In this document: positions 63,985 to 64,000 of the stretch, piece after piece
Numbering within the stretch: position 1 is the first letter of the stretch
Layout of the letters: each line of letters begins with the position of its first letter
Assembly: GCF_022790535.1 (NCBI RefSeq)
Contig: NZ_LOHG01000006.1
Span: 173,370 to 237,369, forward strand
DNA from: Pseudomonas maioricensis
GTDB taxonomy: Bacteria; Pseudomonadota; Gammaproteobacteria; Pseudomonadales; Pseudomonadaceae
Direction of reading: 5' to 3'
Length of the DNA: 64,000 nucleotides
The notes under the pieces: model-generated
What the model was told of the DNA's origin: nothing
The model's input: the letters and a program-made list of their open reading frames with translations, nothing else
Database searches by the model: none
Program-made: the position numbers and the translations under genes

Positions 63985-64000
63985 CTGTAGGAGCTGCCGA
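63985..64000. repeat. Partial REP at the window edge
   Basis: CTGTAGGAGCTGCCGA is the left arm of the AGGAGCTGCCGAAGGCTGCG family, cut by the end of the window. Confidence 0.7.

Noticed and set aside
1..64000. CRISPR arrays, prophage and insertion sequences
   Set aside because: No regularly spaced identical repeats, integrase, transposase or phage structural genes were seen; the repeated elements are REP hairpins.

Overview
The window is a stretch of a Pseudomonas chromosome, most likely from the fluorescens/putida/syringae side of the genus. The evidence is the run algU-mucA-mucB-mucD / lepA-lepB-DUF4845-rnc-era-recO-pdxJ / cmoAB / icp / second Lon (asrA), flanked by nadB, sdhE, ygfZ, tctDE-tctCBA and ung. 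This order closely follows the PAO1 region I recall around PA0750-PA0781. A phaG gene, an oprB-gcd pair and many Pseudomonas-type REP hairpins agree. No rRNA, CRISPR array, insertion sequence or prophage was seen. There is one tRNA gene (Gly, CCC anticodon) near the right end.

Layout. 1-4.6 kb: a PadR regulator (cut by the window edge) coupled to a siderophore-interacting reductase, two small conserved genes, and a TonB-dependent receptor behind a Zur-like operator. 5-9 kb: OprB porin and PQQ glucose dehydrogenase for periplasmic glucose oxidation. 9.1-13.4 kb (minus): a tight four-gene operon of a periplasmic cupredoxin-like protein, a membrane c-di-GMP phosphodiesterase, a DUF3034 outer-membrane-like protein and a lipoprotein-type truncated globin. 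13.7-18.5 kb: AsrA-type Lon, a chagasin-like inhibitor, and CmoA/CmoB for tRNA wobble modification. 18.6-29 kb (minus): pdxJ, recO, era, rnc, DUF4845, lepB, lepA, mucD, mucB, mucA and algU, with no mucC and two AlgU-type promoters before algU. 29.5-33.8 kb: nadB, ygfX/sdhE, ygfZ and an HDOD gene. 33.9-40.5 kb: TctDE two-component system and the divergent TctCBA tricarboxylate transporter plus an AbrB-family membrane protein.

Accessory material. Between the AbrB-family gene and ung sits an AAA ATPase + HNH nuclease pair resembling the Septu (PtuAB) anti-phage system. Next come a 3-hydroxyisobutyryl-CoA hydrolase-like gene, a vapBC-type toxin-antitoxin module under a perfect 18-bp-arm palindrome, and a Tyr/Pro/Gly-rich lipoprotein. 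46.3-56.3 kb is a complete guanidine-assimilation operon: guanidine-I (ykkC) riboswitch, ABC importer, two DUF1989 carboxyguanidine deiminase subunits, the urea/guanidine carboxylase, and allophanate hydrolase. The aptamer holds an 11-nt sequence perfectly complementary to the first gene's Shine-Dalgarno region, which suggests translational control. A whole REP hairpin is embedded in frame inside the carboxylase. 56.6-63.6 kb: a 1043-residue toxin-like protein, a GGDEF cyclase coupled to a Cys-rich CWC protein, RsuA and PhaG, then tRNA-Gly.

The observations most worth following are the riboswitch expression platform, the in-frame REP, the cupredoxin/EAL/DUF3034/globin operon, the Septu-like pair, the toxin-like protein, and perfect intercistronic hairpins in the lepB-rnc-era-recO operon.
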